Source: Glandiceps talaboti (lineage: Eukaryota; Hemichordata; Enteropneusta; Spengelidae). From it: a stretch of DNA of 64,000 nt. The stretch lies in contig NC_135566.1 of NCBI RefSeq assembly GCF_964340395.1, positions 15,494,501 through 15,558,500 of the forward strand, in the 5' to 3' direction. Below, piece by piece: positions 14,001 to 27,165 of the stretch (position 1 is the stretch's first letter; every line of letters starts with the position of its first letter). The position numbers were made by a program, and so were the translations under genes. Under the pieces are notes generated by a model. It had not been told where the DNA came from. It made no database searches and was given only the letters and a program-made list of their open reading frames with translations.

Positions 14001-15471
14001 TGGTATGTGTCATTTCTGATAAGATTACAGAAGACCTTGATGAAACAGCCTAGCTACAGGTTATACTCAACACATCAGGTATTCATAGGCAGGGTTGAGC
14101 TCATCGACTATTTAACATCGTACCTAGACTACCAAATTTATGTACTAGTAGTCTTTTAGTTCCATGGAAATCAATAGAAAATTGCTACCAAATGTAGAAG
14201 TGAAATTTGAGCTCTGATAAATGGTAAGATTTCTGAAGATGATAGATTTTAATGACCTTCAACTGTCATAATTGTAGCTGTAAGTAGACATTACATTGTA
14301 CCAAAAAAAATGTCTTCTCCCCTGTCTCCCCTTGTCAGTCATTAGTTTGTAGGACATTACATAGAATGAGCTGAATTAGTAAACAAGTTACATTCTTAAG
14401 ATATTTGAAAATACTTTTACACAAGATTACACTAACACACATCAGTCTAGAGAAATACATGTAAGGTATTTTTTTTTCGTTACAAAAATTAATAATTATT
14501 AGTTATGTAGGGGGTGGGGGGTGGGGCCATGACTCAGACTATATTCTTAGTGTACACTGTATAATAATGTCATTCTCAAATCAATACTGTCTGAGATAAG
14601 TGTGTATGGATTAAATTTTAGAGCTAAATATTTATATGTTGAACATAATGATATGGTATAGACAGTAAGATATGTCATGCCGAGAAAGGAGTAAGGCTGA
14701 TGAGAGTACCCCAACACGGAACATGTGGTACAAAAAGCCTTTAAACTCTGAGAGCTACACAGATCTGTTAATTATTAATACATGTAGTCTAAAGTCTTTA
14801 AAAGTTGTTTTCAGTTTGGGGTATGTGGGGGCACCTGGGTTCACAATTCACATATTTTCTCTGCCTACCGTTCCAGGAGCAGTGCGTGGACGGGTCCAGT
14901 AAATGAATCTGTCAAAGTGTGTTGGCAGTCTAGCGGCTACTAGACCAGTTGATGATGTGGGTCTGTTAGTACTGCTAGAAGGTGGACGACATTCAACTGG
15001 GCAATAATGACACTGATCAACAGTTTGTGCTTCATGTTCATTTACATGTTTCAATTTTTCCTCATGATAAAACCGTTCTACAAGAGTGTAACTTTTCTTC
15101 AAATCTACAACTATATTTCGTCTTGTTGGATGTCCAGCACTCTTGACTCTCCTGCGTGGTGATATCCGTGACACTGTAGTCTGTTCGGTTGGCGTGTGCG
15201 GTCTATTATCTCTGTAATATCGCAGTTGTTGTGCACTCTTGGGTCTCTCACTTGCCCTCGAATGCATAGTATCGTAATGCCGGTGTAAAGTGGCACTTTG
15301 TATTCTTTGGCGTTGATGAGTTACGGGCGTGGATACACGTAATCCATCCTCTGCGGTACTGTCATCAAACCCTGCACTGTAATCTTCCTTCTCATAACGT
15401 CGTCTGTAGAAATTGTTTTTGTTAAATTTACGATAGCCCACGGCTAACCAAGGTAAAGTGGGGTCCAACAT
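7..15471 (-). CDS. Uncharacterised proline-rich disordered protein, 3' end outside window
   Basis: Coding exons in transcript order: 15471-14869 (exon probably from 15503), 13612-13577, 10517-10313, 8117-8076, 7008-6896, 5919-5462, 3603-3483, 117-7. Phases match at each GT/AG junction and give 563 codons before the window edge, where a donor (AAG/GTAGGT) shows that it continues. The protein begins MLDPTLPWLAVGYRKF and has RPKSA-type motifs (SERPKSAQ, AERPKSAS), RRRVKSAG and RPHTPTEQ. A long Pro/Glu/Lys-rich stretch (PTPPP, PSPPPSP, KPPPPPPP) and an acidic serine segment (SDSESLLTD) follow. There is no enzyme motif, signal peptide or membrane segment. Such Arg/Ser/Pro motif proteins are often cytoskeletal or ciliary, but that is a guess. 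I do not recognise the family. Confidence 0.72.
118..594. other. Intron sequence without visible feature
   Basis: This is AT-rich unique sequence between the last visible exon and the minisatellite. I see no coding or repeat structure. Confidence 0.5.
595..1545. repeat. Minisatellite with 54-bp unit, about 16 copies
   Basis: Tandem units read GCAGTAAATGGATGGACTCT then ATGATATTGTGTGTTTTAAG then a short TGTATAACTTACTT link. The first copies (595-830) are more diverged than the rest. Three units have short deletions. On the minus strand most units carry a consensus donor, CAAGTAAGT, and the 18-codon unit is open in one frame. It lies between the exons at 3483-3603 and 7-117 of the proline-rich gene. 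Confidence 0.9.
1546..2058. other. Intron sequence, short diverged repeats only
   Basis: A phrase of the type GTGATGGTGCAGTTAGGCA recurs three or four times from about 1555 to 1770, suggesting an old tandem repeat. The rest is AT-rich with no coding signal. Confidence 0.45.
2059..2165 (+). mobile_element. Short fold-back element, family A copy 1
   Basis: About 105 bp bounded by TAGACTGTAAGATAC and its imperfect inverse ATACCTTACAAACTAG. Inside are the inverted phrases CCGCCCTCA and TGAGGGCG. Copies 2 and 3 are at 2454-2562 (opposite strand) and 28806-28900. It has no coding capacity. Confidence 0.55.
2454..2562 (-). mobile_element. Short fold-back element, family A copy 2
   Basis: This is the same family as 2059-2165 in inverted orientation. 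It starts TTAGTCTGTAAGATACG and ends CTATCTTACAGTCTAA, with GGGGCGCCCTCAC and GTGAGGGC inside. The two copies flank about 290 bp, so pairing between them is also possible. Confidence 0.55.
2849..3236. repeat. (TG)n and (ATGT)n microsatellites
   Basis: (TG)n is at 2849-2871 and 2885-2895. A nearly pure (ATGT)n tract of about 175 bp is at 3059-3236. The open frames across it on both strands (YVCM and YIHT repeats) are artefacts of the 4-base period. Confidence 0.95.
3741..4075 (+). repeat. Interspersed repeat, two tandem diverged copies
   Basis: Two copies of a unit of about 165 bp share phrases such as CTCCACTGATAAGATAACAC and ATGTGAAAACTTGG. A related copy is at about 11310-11480 (ATCCCATGTAATCCTTATAG) and a fragment at 39905-39962. 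No ORF or terminal repeats are visible. Confidence 0.5.
4080..5400. other. Intron with decayed tandem repeat of about 70-75 bp
   Basis: From about 4740 to 5290 a phrase like TGCCTATAGCTAACNGAGACAT recurs with ATATTTATCNATAT, about seven diverged copies. The rest has no visible feature. Confidence 0.4.
6425..6720 (+). mobile_element. Interspersed element family B, copy 1
   Basis: About 300 bp. Shared phrases include GATATTACTGGCACTGGTAT, AAAGCCCCCTTAGGTCACTC and TTGGCTGAACAAA. Other copies: 36838-37130 (same strand), 51470-51600 (partial) and 61455-61770 (inverted). Internal inverted phrases (TTATTCTCCAATATT) suggest a non-autonomous DNA element. Confidence 0.6.
7079..7415 (+). mobile_element. 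tRNA-derived SINE, nearly complete
   Basis: The 5' part has a tRNA-like A box (TGGTTGAATGGTTAGAGCAG) and, about 35 bases on, a B box (GGTTCGTGCCC). A non-tRNA body follows, then a 3' tail with GTGCTATATAAATACC and a short (ATT)n run. This tail is the kind shared with CR1/L2-type LINEs. The tRNA-like head lacks a full cloverleaf, so it is not a functional tRNA gene. A decayed relative lies at 56308-56560. Confidence 0.75.
7772..7806. repeat. (ACGT)n self-complementary microsatellite
   Basis: Nearly nine pure repeats of a 4-base palindrome, in the intron just upstream (transcript sense) of the exon at 6896-7008. The whole tract can fold on itself. Confidence 0.95.
7957..8036. repeat. (AC)n microsatellite
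   Basis: About 40 pure dinucleotides preceded by (ATGC)n-like steps at 7930-7956. It lies about 40 bases from the donor of the 14-codon exon at 8076-8117. Confidence 0.95.
8076..8117 (-). other. 42-base microexon of the proline-rich gene
   Basis: It encodes IRDEGVVEDDYAQ with a split codon at each end, preceded by a run of T and AG and followed by GTAGGG. Both ends are phase 1, so it could be skipped without changing frame. Confidence 0.55.
8130..10300. other. Intron without recognised feature
   Basis: About 2.1 kb of AT-rich unique sequence between exons at 8117 and 10313. I see no repeat arrays or coding potential. Confidence 0.5.
12583..12957. mobile_element. Interspersed element family C, copy 1
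   Basis: About 375 bp sharing long phrases with 62219-62618: ATGCACGAGTGCAAGTG, CAATAATGTTTTC, TATTGCACTGCAG. The first 190 bases form an imperfect fold-back (CCCCATG...CATGGGG). It has no coding capacity and lies in an intron of the proline-rich gene. Confidence 0.65.
13169..13193. repeat. (ATT)n microsatellite
   Basis: Eight trinucleotide repeats in an intron. Confidence 0.9.
13577..13612 (-). other. 12-codon microexon of the proline-rich gene
   Basis: It is flanked by TTGTTACAG and GTAAGTAG and encodes RKEFLQLPKHNN in phase 0 at both ends. The phase fits both the exon before it (14869-15503) and the distal exon at 22730-23194. It reads well into the next exon, which starts VRRGRVPHYTNF. 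Confidence 0.6.
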
Positions 15472-15503
15472 TTTTGTACAGCAAACTATACTTCGACCAG
15501 GTG
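14869..15503 (-). other. First coding exon of the proline-rich gene
   Basis: The best acceptor is TTTTATCAACAG at about 15504-15515, which puts 32 untranslated bases before the ATG at 15471. The 201 codons end exactly at ACG/GTAGGC (14869) in phase 0. It encodes a Tyr/Arg-rich start, RPKSAQQLRYYR, RPHTP, RRRVKSAG, a segment with two Cys pairs (QCHYCPVEC), and RPRTAPGT at the end. An upstream in-frame start in the same open frame is possible, but the acceptor argues against it. Confidence 0.65.
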
Positions 15504-16689
15504 CTGTTGATAAAACACAATACATAAAGGGATTAGTAATGTTTTGTAAGCACTCCACTCCCAATATTCAATCTCTTGGGTGTTGCTTCATTTCTCTTTG
15601 TTCGTCTAGTCAATGTTTGTGCTCGGAGCTATTTGATCACAATTGTCGTTCTGTTGTCGTTGTTAATAAGCTTGCCACACAGGACCAACAAAAACAGCAT
15701 ACAGACCTATATATTACCTACAAATTGATACAGTGGATGGGTAAAGTTCACTATTTTGTGGATTTTCAAAATTGATTTGAATGGCTCTATTGGTAGTTAG
15801 GATAATGTGTACAGTAGTAAAGGTGATTTGTTTACACTGTAGGGCATGTCTTTTACCCTAGAGGGCATCAAACCAAGTATTTGTTGATCGGAGTCCTTAA
15901 CATCAATTAAAGCTGTTGGACATTCTATATGTACTAAATCCTGCCGTTTAGGACTTCCTTTCTTCTTTGTTTTTCCATGGGGCTGAAATCAGTTTGTTTT
16001 GTAATGTTGTCAAGGACCCATAAGCAACAAGATTTGTAGTTTCCATGGTGAGGAATCAACATGTAACATTTTGAAATTGAAGTAAAAAAAAATGTGAGAT
16101 GCAATCTATGCTTACAAGAACACTTTTGACTTCCTTTTGAAAAGAAATGTAGGTCCCACTTGTGATAAGCCTCTGTATGATATCAGAGGCTTACTTTATA
16201 TCATATACATATACAGATCAAATACTGGACTGTTTCAAATCTGATAATGTTGCCAATGAATAAAACAAACAAGGGAAGAAAAGGCCTTAGATGTGGAAAA
16301 CAGACGAAAATAATTTAGTTATCACTGATTGAGAAATGAATGTGTATCAAAAAATAGTAGAACTCAATCAGCACTTTTGGCATAAAACCATATACCTAGA
16401 TTAGATATTATTATTAAAGGAACCATTGTTTAGACATGTTCTATATTTAAACTATTCAACTTGGTAGTCTCTGACTCTCAGCATATACTAGTAATTAGAC
16501 TAGGGATTGTGGGTTGAATCATACAGGCAGCCATAGCATGGAATTCGTATATTTTAGTATCAGGAGTCATAATGACCATTAGTAGATCAAAGTATACTGG
16601 GCTCAAATTCAAACTTCTACACTCGATAATGATTGTCATATTTAACCAAGTGAACTGTTTCAGCAACTAATTGCTATTGATTTTCATTA

Positions 16690-16878
16690 GTCAATCTAGC
16701 CTACGTGTAGACTTGAGAATGACTATCACTACACTATTCCGCTACCCTAAAACTGACATTTTGAATTTTTTAAGTTTCGCTAGCGTTCCGTAACGAAAAT
16801 TCAAAATGTCAGTTAGTTAGGATAGCAGAATAGTGTAGCAATAGTCATTCTCAAGTCTACAGGTAGGCCATGGTCAAT
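16690..16878. mobile_element. Imperfect hairpin element with short flanking duplication
   Basis: Arms of about 70 bp (16697-16769 and 16796-16868) are inverted copies with a few mismatches. Each contains GTAGACTTGAGAATGACTAT or its inverse. The 7-base GTCAATC occurs at both outer edges (16690-16696 and 16872-16878). It looks like a small non-autonomous fold-back transposon, older than the one at 28247-28450. Confidence 0.65.
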
Positions 16879-16879
16879 C

Positions 16880-18135
16880 AAGTAAACTTAGAAATTTTAT
16901 TGAATGTCTAGATATCGATGCTTACGACTATCTGTGCCCTGGACTAATTTAGAGCCCTGGTAGTGTTACATAATATATTATGAGGGGAAAGAATATCCTA
17001 TGAACCTTTCTACTATCAGAAACAAATTATATTAAGCTATCCAAACAGATTCTTAATACACATTTATTTATCATCAATTAAATGTACATTAAGATACATT
17101 CTAATTTTAGTTTATTAGATCTTTAAGTCCAGAGTGCAAGGTCAACTGTTGTGGAAATTGGATATATTGAGATCTCTTAATTCAGGGTGGTAAGCAGTAC
17201 CTGAATTCCCCTCTCATTTTATCAGGGTTCCCCGCCCAAATTATGGTATTACCGTCCGTACAATGAATTGGACACTATATGCCAGTTGTACCATATTCCC
17301 TCTTTATGTTAGTTACCGAGGTTCCCCAACCTTAGAAAAAAACATTGCTCTTAAAGCAAGCTTCACATAAACAGGGGACAATATCAACAACATTGCCAAA
17401 AGAACTTTGTTCCAAATCCATTCAAAAATAAGCCGTAAAAAAAAATTGAAAAATGATGTAATGACAGTTCTTAAATTTATAGTTGGGAATTCATGTGAAA
17501 TAACCCGCACTATACAACTGAAATATGAGTGTTAGTGATGTGAAAACACTGTAAGTACTCCAAAATGTTTCATATCAAATGTTCTAAGCCATATTCATAC
17601 TCATAGAAATAAATGTGTCATGTATGAAAATTGATGAGGGGAAAAATGATCAACAATATAAATGAATGATGATTTCTTTTGATCATCAAATAACATATAT
17701 ATCCACGAGGTCAGGTATAAGTCATATCAACTCAAGATAACTGAAAAGATCAAATCTAAAATGATATTAAAATGTTAACATCGACTTCTAGCTTCTAGCC
17801 CACACGGACATGCATCATTGCATGTATTGATTCTGGATAGATATCTCAGTCTGACTGCAGTGACTGTACCACCACGTACACTGGATTTGTAATGGTGGTG
17901 GTAATGGGTGAAGCGTGGTAATAATATCGTCGTCAGCTTAACTACATTCTTTTCAAATCTCAATTTATCGACTCAATAAATCCCTTTATGAATCACAAAT
18001 ATCCCTTGGAAGTATTATTCAGTAGAATCCTAACAAGTTCCGGAGTAATTTTCCACCGGAAATTCGTGATATTGTCTGCATGCACGATACATTCAGCTCA
18101 ACACACATACTTGATACAAATTCAAAATAACTCAC
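16880..18135. other. Intron or intergenic sequence without recognised feature
   Basis: AT-rich sequence. An open stretch at 17775-17963 on the minus strand (HYHHHYKSSVRGG) looked faintly coding but has no usable donor. Confidence 0.4.
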
Positions 18136-18245
18136 CTTTTAGCGAGAATTCAACAGTTTCTGTTGTTCATGATACTTCTTCTTTAATTGTCGCCGTCTGT
18201 ATACCGTTGGTGTTACATACTTGTGTTAAATTCTTGACTAAGTAA
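18136..18245 (-). other. Possible 5' UTR exon and promoter of the proline-rich gene
   Basis: A strong donor (AAAAG/GTGAGTT) sits at 18136 on the minus strand. The sequence before it has a short upstream ORF (ATG to TGA, six codons) and an in-frame stop just before the donor, so it would be non-coding. The bases just upstream of it (18250-18420) are richer in CG than the surroundings and contain GTTGCTAGG at 18386, a partial RFX X-box. This is a weak model based on one splice signal. Confidence 0.3.
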
Positions 18246-18642
18246 CGCCGATTCACGATAAACAACTATCGACAAACAGCTAGCAGGTCACTTCGCGACT
18301 TTCTCGGTGGGTCACGTGATTATTTAAATATTCATGAGATACCTAGTGATGGATACCCCCAGCAAACAAGCTACTACACAGTCTGGTTGCTAGGGGCGAA
18401 TCGATATTCTGGGAGTGGACGTGTTGTGTAATTGCCTATGTACTTCTCGTATAAGTAGGCTGAAAAATACAGCCTGTCTATTGTCATTGTATGAAGACAA
18501 CAATACGATGAATTGGAGCACTTAAAGAGATACTATTGCGTCTATTGTGATTATAGAATTGTTTTGTTGGCCATGAAAAGCCCCAGGGCAAGTCCATGGA
18601 TAGTCCTGATGGCAGTCAAGAGTCAACTCTGACTTTGTCCCT

Positions 18643-19065
<423 letters not shown>

Positions 19066-22000
19066 CTATCTTTCTGTCCGAGTCTATAACTAAGCTTATA
19101 TATCTATCTAAGTCCAAGGTCTATCCATATAGTATTTGTCTGTTTGTCAACTACTTCATCTAGTTATTTTCGGCCATTAAGCTTATAATTTGTTTGAGCT
19201 ATGCTAAACAGTTCCACATTCAAATCACACGGTCCAGTGTTGCCATGGTAATTGTTGTCTAGAGAAGAATGAGGTAGATGCATAAGATGGAGTATGCATA
19301 TGGAAATCCATTATCTGATTACGTCATCGTTTCGAGTGCAAACTATAAAACTTCACACAGTTTGAAGGATCTTTCCTGCGACTCCGCCATTTTTTTCTAC
19401 AGCTCTGCCAGACAACTGTTTGTAACATCTAGACCCAAGCTGGGCTGACCAGTCGTTGCGAACGACTCTGCCACTGTCTGCGAACCATACACACGTTATT
19501 GTTTCATTTAGTGTTATTTTAGAATTTATAAGAGACCCGTCATTACTTACAGCCTCGGGGTTTGGGGTGGAGGGGTCACTCAAACATGGAAAGCTGCAAA
19601 GGGGGTTTCATGTGGTCAGTTACAACTGTAAAGGAATACCATCATAGACCCTCCATGTTAGTGGAGAGTCTATGGGAATACATATGTGTGAAGTTGAAAA
19701 CGAGAGTCAATCATCAAAGTTTCAACGATGAGGGCAGTATAAACAGCAATACAAAGTACATGTAGTTGCTTTCCGATGCTACTGTATAATCCGTCCTTTT
19801 AATGTGTATAAAATATTTGTACGCTTGACTGGTTTACACATCGCCTATAAGTCTACATGTCTTCGGGCTACGTCTTATTTTAGGATTCGTGCTGTCACTT
19901 GTACCGGGAATCAAAGGTTTTACAGTGAAACTATCGGTCTGTCACTAAATTTAGTCATGTAAGTCATTAATCATGTATTGTATCCCAACCAACAGCAGGT
20001 CACATTTTATCGCAGTAAACATCGAAAAAGTAAGATCTGCCAAGAAAATTGTTTCGGCTGTTTTGTTTTTTAAAACATGATACAGGGTTCACATAAATAT
20101 ATATTCGGGGGGGGGGGGGGAGGGACCAGGCAGAAGTAACTGACGAATCTGTAACTATATATATAATGATCAATGCAATAATCTGTTTCAAGATGATATG
20201 ATCGACTTTACGAATGCATGTTATACTTGCATTCGGTCGATAATTAACAAATTCTGTGCTTCGAAATAAGTACCTTAAACCTAACAGTTTGTTCATGAAA
20301 ACTCAATTCCAAAAAATAGGGAGAAGAGGTCAAAAGTATCAAATTAAGTGAAAATGGCCATCAAATATATTCACTCAAATGGAAAACAGAGATTGCCGAC
20401 TTCCTTGAAAATAACACGGTGCGTGAACCAATAAATTTCTTTAACTGTTTCAAAAGGACCAGAAAACAAACTATCGCATAGCAAAGCTTAGGAAGTTGTA
20501 GAACTTTGATTTTCAAATTTAGAGAAATCGGTACCCGAGGCACATTCTACCGTGGGAGACAAATAAGAGAGTATTTCTTTATACCACAACTCACTGAAAT
20601 GACTGTTTACACTACAGTAACTAAAGTAATCACTTCATTTATCACACTTATGGGTCTATGATTTATCTAAGTATAAGTGTAAATAAACTGTCCACAACAT
20701 ATACTGTTACAGCCATTTCACTCTCCAAACGTCGCTCATTTTATGAAAACTAGCGATGTGTAGGAATATTGCTGAAGTAAATATGTATCTGGTACTTTTC
20801 CAGGAGAACTTTTGACACCCTCCCTCCATGAACTTCTATATCAATATACAGCATAGTCACTGGGACTGTTACATGCACTCTGATACATAGACTTATGTAA
20901 ACTATGTCCTCTCCAATTTTAAATTCGTGGGAATCCTAGACATGACCGAACTTCACGAAAAGATAAATAACAAAACACCCCTGCTAATATAAGTATATGC
21001 TGTCATAGTGGCGGCGGCACTCCGGGAATCTGCATGTATATCTTTGTCCCAGTACTATGCTAGGTATGTCTATCACACATCATTGAACCATTCATTTCGT
21101 ATCTAGATTTTGACACAAGCTGTCAGTTTATTTACAGCAGAGATATTTCGGAGGCACTAATGGGGATTGGGACTCGAAGCCCATTTCTTTAAAAACGCCA
21201 AGGACGACGATAATTTTGCTTTGCTATAATACGTACGAGAAACTGAATTACGCAAGTAAACATCTTGCACCGCACGTACTTTTGATTCACTTTTCGTCTG
21301 AAAGTTCGTTGCGTCCCATTATCGATTTGAAATGTAGAAAAATGTACGGGCCATGGACAGACTAGTTCCGCTGACTGGAACTATTTCCATGCCGGTCCTA
21401 CATCAGATAACAATTATGTATTTCTTTTGTATTCATTTTGTGTATTTGTATCATATGTTTCTTTGAAAGTTTAGCTTATTTTTGTTATCTGGTGAAATAA
21501 ATTTCATTCATATCTATAACAATAAGCGGGAGTTGTTGCCGGATCGGTGTTTTTTTTAGAATTAGCGAAATAGATTAGCAAAATATTGGCAGAATTATAT
21601 TCGCCTGACAGTTTCACATGGCAGTTTGACATCTAAGGTATTCGTTGTTGCCAATGATGCCTGTCTCATATGGATTTGAGTTCTCTGTTTTCGAAACTGT
21701 AACACACGTTTGTACCTTTAATTTATTAACAACCATTGTGTATACCCCGTGCTACCCCGTGCTAAGGACGATCAGTTTTCTAGTATACGTTTATCAAGAA
21801 GCCTTTGCCAGATTTTCAGCATGTTCCGTATGTCAAGTACGATTCTTATACTTGCCAGTTACGTATATACAGTTTAGAAAGCTAACAAAGTGTATCTTCC
21901 AAACAAAAATTGTAACGATTGAAAGAAGTTATACTACGACAGTAATGAATCTGACCCGAAATACCTGCTCATGTGGCACTTGGCTATAAGGATGGAAATG

Positions 22001-22690
22001 GTGAAATGGTTATTTTTTTGTAGCCGATGTCAATTTGGCAAACACAAGTTTTTCAATCGCTGTGTATGGGATCATATAATACATGTACAGGAACTGCCTA
22101 GCATTGAAGGAGTCAATCCGTGCAGCAACTTAACATAGTAGTAGTACCAGGCATGCATGGAAGGGTTCCTCGGATTAATATTGAATTTCACAAATATGTC
22201 GACAACATTGACAACTTTCAGAAAACCTTTGCAAACTCAAAATTCTTACATGTAAAACGGAAACTGTAGAAGGTGAAAACAATTTGTAAATAAATTGTGA
22301 TGTCTAGGTGTAGTATATGAGATTGATATTTCTGTGTGTGTAATTTCAGACTGATTGAACTGTACTGCATAACCCCCCCCCACTTTGCCCCCACCCTCGT
22401 CTATGTGTGTAGCGTCCGTCCATTTGTTTTCCATCATAGTTCGTATATAGTCACATAATGTGTATGTAAGTAAGTCAAACTAACTCTTGGCCAAAAACTT
22501 CAAAGCTGCATAATGAAGTACGTGTATTTGATCTCAGCTACAAGGTTTCATTTGTTGACACGACTGATACAGAAACCACCTGTTGAATGACTGTGTCACA
22601 TTCACAAGTAATTTCTTATTGTCAACAGATCCGTCAGTAATTACATAAGTATGGGTTAATTAGACAAATTCACAAATAAATTACGGTCAC
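19066..22690. other. Gene-free stretch between the two first exons
   Basis: No coding exon was found. There is a G run at about 20107-20121 and a C run at 22373-22381. GTTGCCATGGTAAT at about 19241 is one base off a full RFX X-box. If 22730-23194 belongs to the proline-rich gene, this is intron. Confidence 0.5.
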
Positions 22691-22729
22691 TTCTTTCTAT
22701 ATAAACAGAACGATACTATTTATACATAC

Positions 22730-23194
22730 GGAAACTCTGCCTGTTTTTCTCGGCGACGTCCCACACACTCGATGTGTTTCGATAAATTCCATGAAAGGTC
22801 TTGGATCTCGCTGCAATTGCTCTGTTAATGGAACTACAAAGTCTCTCTTTCCAATAAAACCACGTCTAGAAGTTCCTGGAGGAGCACTTTTTATTCTATA
22901 TTTCATTTTTGCCACTGGTAGGTTTAATGAAATCTTTTTAGTCGTTGTTGTCGCCGCCGATTGTACACGTCTTCTGGGTATATATGCAATGTTTATCGTA
23001 TCCGTAATTTGACTGGCAAACCTGTGGTTGCAGTAACATGGTGGTGGTGCTGTGTGGGGTCTCGGTGTCCTACGTGGGAATGGTCGAAATATTCCATGAT
23101 GGCTTGCCACACTAGATGGACGATCTGGTGCCAAAGTGATGGACGCTGATCGAGTTGAAGAAGGGGACCATACGTTTGACATGTACACAGACAT
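22730..23194 (-). CDS. Distal coding first exon, RRRVQSA/SAPPGTSRR protein, possible alternative start
   Basis: The ATG at 23194 has a good context (CCAAGATGTCT) and opens 155 codons that end in phase 0 at the donor TTTCC/GTATGT. The layout resembles the exon at 14869-15503: Ser/Arg/Pro-rich start, an RPHT motif, then about 20 residues later PRRRVQSA, a T-rich piece and a KKISLNL segment matching RRNIVVDL in the other exon. The end (RDPRPFMEFIETHRV) differs. Its phase lets it splice directly to the microexon at 13577-13612 but not to the acceptor of the 15-kb exon. It may be an alternative first exon of the same gene or a tandem paralogue whose remaining exons I cannot find. Confidence 0.6.
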
Positions 23195-23239
23195 CTTGGT
23201 TAGAACGCGAAGCAGCCTGCGGGCGATGGCCAGTTATTC

Positions 23240-25690
23240 AAACTCTATATCCTTCTTGATACAGACTGGTATATGGATAACAAATGAAGGGACTTACGTC
23301 GTATATCTTCTATAGCGGTATAAAGAACCTTAGGTGAGCTTAGTTGCACTACGTCTAGTGCCAATGTTGAACTGTGCCAGCTATCACCATGGTTCAAATC
23401 CTACGCATTCCAGTGGACTTTGATTGTTACCACGATTTGCGTCACGTCAGCTCTTATCGTTACACTTGTATTGTGACTTCTTATATCACAAAGAACCAAC
23501 AGTGTTTGACGGCTAATCAAACAGTTACACACGCATTGATATACAGTCTTTACTCAGAAATGACAATTGTAAAAATGAATGAACAAAATTCAATTTTATG
23601 ACTGCGTAGATGGTTCAACGCCGGGGGTTCAACGCTGTAAGAGTTATAGATTGCGAGAAGTCCTTGGAGATGAGATCTAAGGCGTAAAGAAAACATGCCC
23701 ACCTAATTGTTTTTAAATATTTGGTGCGTGACGTGACACTTGTCAGAGAGTACAATACAATAGGGAGTGTACGTGTAACAGCATTATCTGTGTAACTTGT
23801 CAAAGGCAGAATAGTTCACATGGGGCTAATTATTACTCCTTCATCATGACCCCCCAACCGTAGATCAACAAGTTTTAATAGAGCACTCGGCTCATGTCAC
23901 ATAACTACTGGTTGCTATGACAAAATAAATCACCCGTGATTTGATTATAAAGTACAGCATGGAATTTCGACAAGAGGCTACATACACTCCACTTAAGGTC
24001 TATGGGGGCTACCGCACTCCTCTAAATGGTATCATTGTTTTCGATGCTGCTGGTGATGACCTATCTACTTTTCTAACACATACACTGCATAGAAACACGG
24101 GAACTTTCTGCCTACTTTGTTTATCGTGGCATTCGGCGCAGCATGTATCTGAGTGACAACCATGTATCGAATACTTAACGCATAAAGACCAACTTAATTA
24201 CAAAATGTAGTACGCGTTGACTAAGTGACTGTCTTAGAACATGAGTGTATATCGCATAGACTTAACAAGTAAAACCCATTCGTTTTAAACATTAAAGTGA
24301 CAATATGGATGACATGGGACTATTCACGTCGGAATTCGAATTAATATAACAACTTTAATAACACTGTGTCTTTCTACTAGAAACGAACAATGCGAACAAT
24401 ATAAACCCAGTCCGTGTTCGCACCGTACACTTTGTATTATCTTCTGAAAGAACGTACTGCTTTCGAAATCTCACACCATTAAAACATAAGATAACACAAT
24501 GCACTTAATACATTTTATTTCTGTTTTATTTAAGGTAATGTCACCGCGACTTGTTGCCATGACTACAGAGACGCGTCATCATAATCACCAGTATATACAT
24601 TGAAGACATATCATTGCAAGATTATAACAGGTACTCTAAATTACGCACATTATAAACTAATTGTCTATATTTCTACTTTTTAGTTAGGATTTAAATTTTG
24701 ACAGAATTGTTTCTATATAGAATGTCATTTTATCACGATGAACTTTCAGCGTTAATGGGAAAAAATGACGGTTCTAGATGGTTTATTCTACTGACATATT
24801 TAGACAGTGAATGTAAGGTGACTGATTGTATCAGTAGCGTAGAATCTTCTACAAATTGGTTTTCACATTCCAACTAAAATAACGTGAAATTTGGACGCTA
24901 TTTGACCGTTTTCACGAGGCGCAATTTTGAATTTAACCAAATGGATAATAGATCGTTGAACGTATAACTATGGCTCCAGGCATTGTTCGGAACAAGTGAA
25001 TTGTAACCAGCGACACTAACGATATGATGAGTTATAGTAATGAATGTTAGTGACAAACTCATTAATTAGCCATAGAGAGCGTAGTCAAGGCAATTCACTA
25101 CATGGTCGTATTTATATAAACATTATCAACCCAGCTGTAAGGTTTGAACGAATTTTAAGGTGGTTTTTTTTTAAATATTTTGTTATGAATTGTTACTAAG
25201 AAGGATGGAGATTGCGATCAGTATTCAACAATACAATATTCCTAGGAATCTATTTTAATGATAGAAATGGGGTTTAAAAAGAAAATCATTCACGCACGAA
25301 ATATTAGAAGAAACGATTGACGAAGTACGGTATTTGCAGTACATGATCAAAACACTGTAATGCATTTTGCATTCAGTATATATCAGTTCAAAGTTACCAA
25401 TAAATTGAGGTTATGAACAAATTAGTATACATTGTATATGTTGAGTTAGCAACTCTTGATTTGGGTTGTTGACGAGAATTGAGTTTGAATACTAATATTC
25501 TTTTTTTAAATGATCACTTGTATAATCCACAGTCAATATGGAGTAACCAGAGCTAAATGCGTTAATCTTATTCTTTGATCTTCGAAAAGTTGTACTAGTC
25601 GAGGAGTCGTGTTCATCTAGCTTTTACACAGTCCTACACTAATAACTTTTACTTGCCATACCCGACATCACTTCTCTCTCCCCGTCACCT
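23240..25690. other. Intergenic sequence without recognised gene
   Basis: This is presumed upstream region of the exon at 22730-23194. GTTGCTATGACAA at about 23914 and GTTGCCATGAC at about 24554 resemble half X-boxes. I see no ORF with coding character. Confidence 0.5.
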
Positions 25691-25695
25691 CTTCC

Positions 25696-26985
<1,290 letters not shown>

Positions 26986-26992
26986 CTGGAGG

Positions 26993-27165
<173 letters not shown>

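Noticed and set aside
17775-17963. Possible additional exon (HYHHHYKSSVRGG)
   Set aside because: There is no donor in a phase linking it to 15503 or 22730, and its reading frame has no clear similarity.
20000-20296. 98-codon minus-strand open frame
   Set aside because: Crosses a G run, has random composition and no splice or promoter context.
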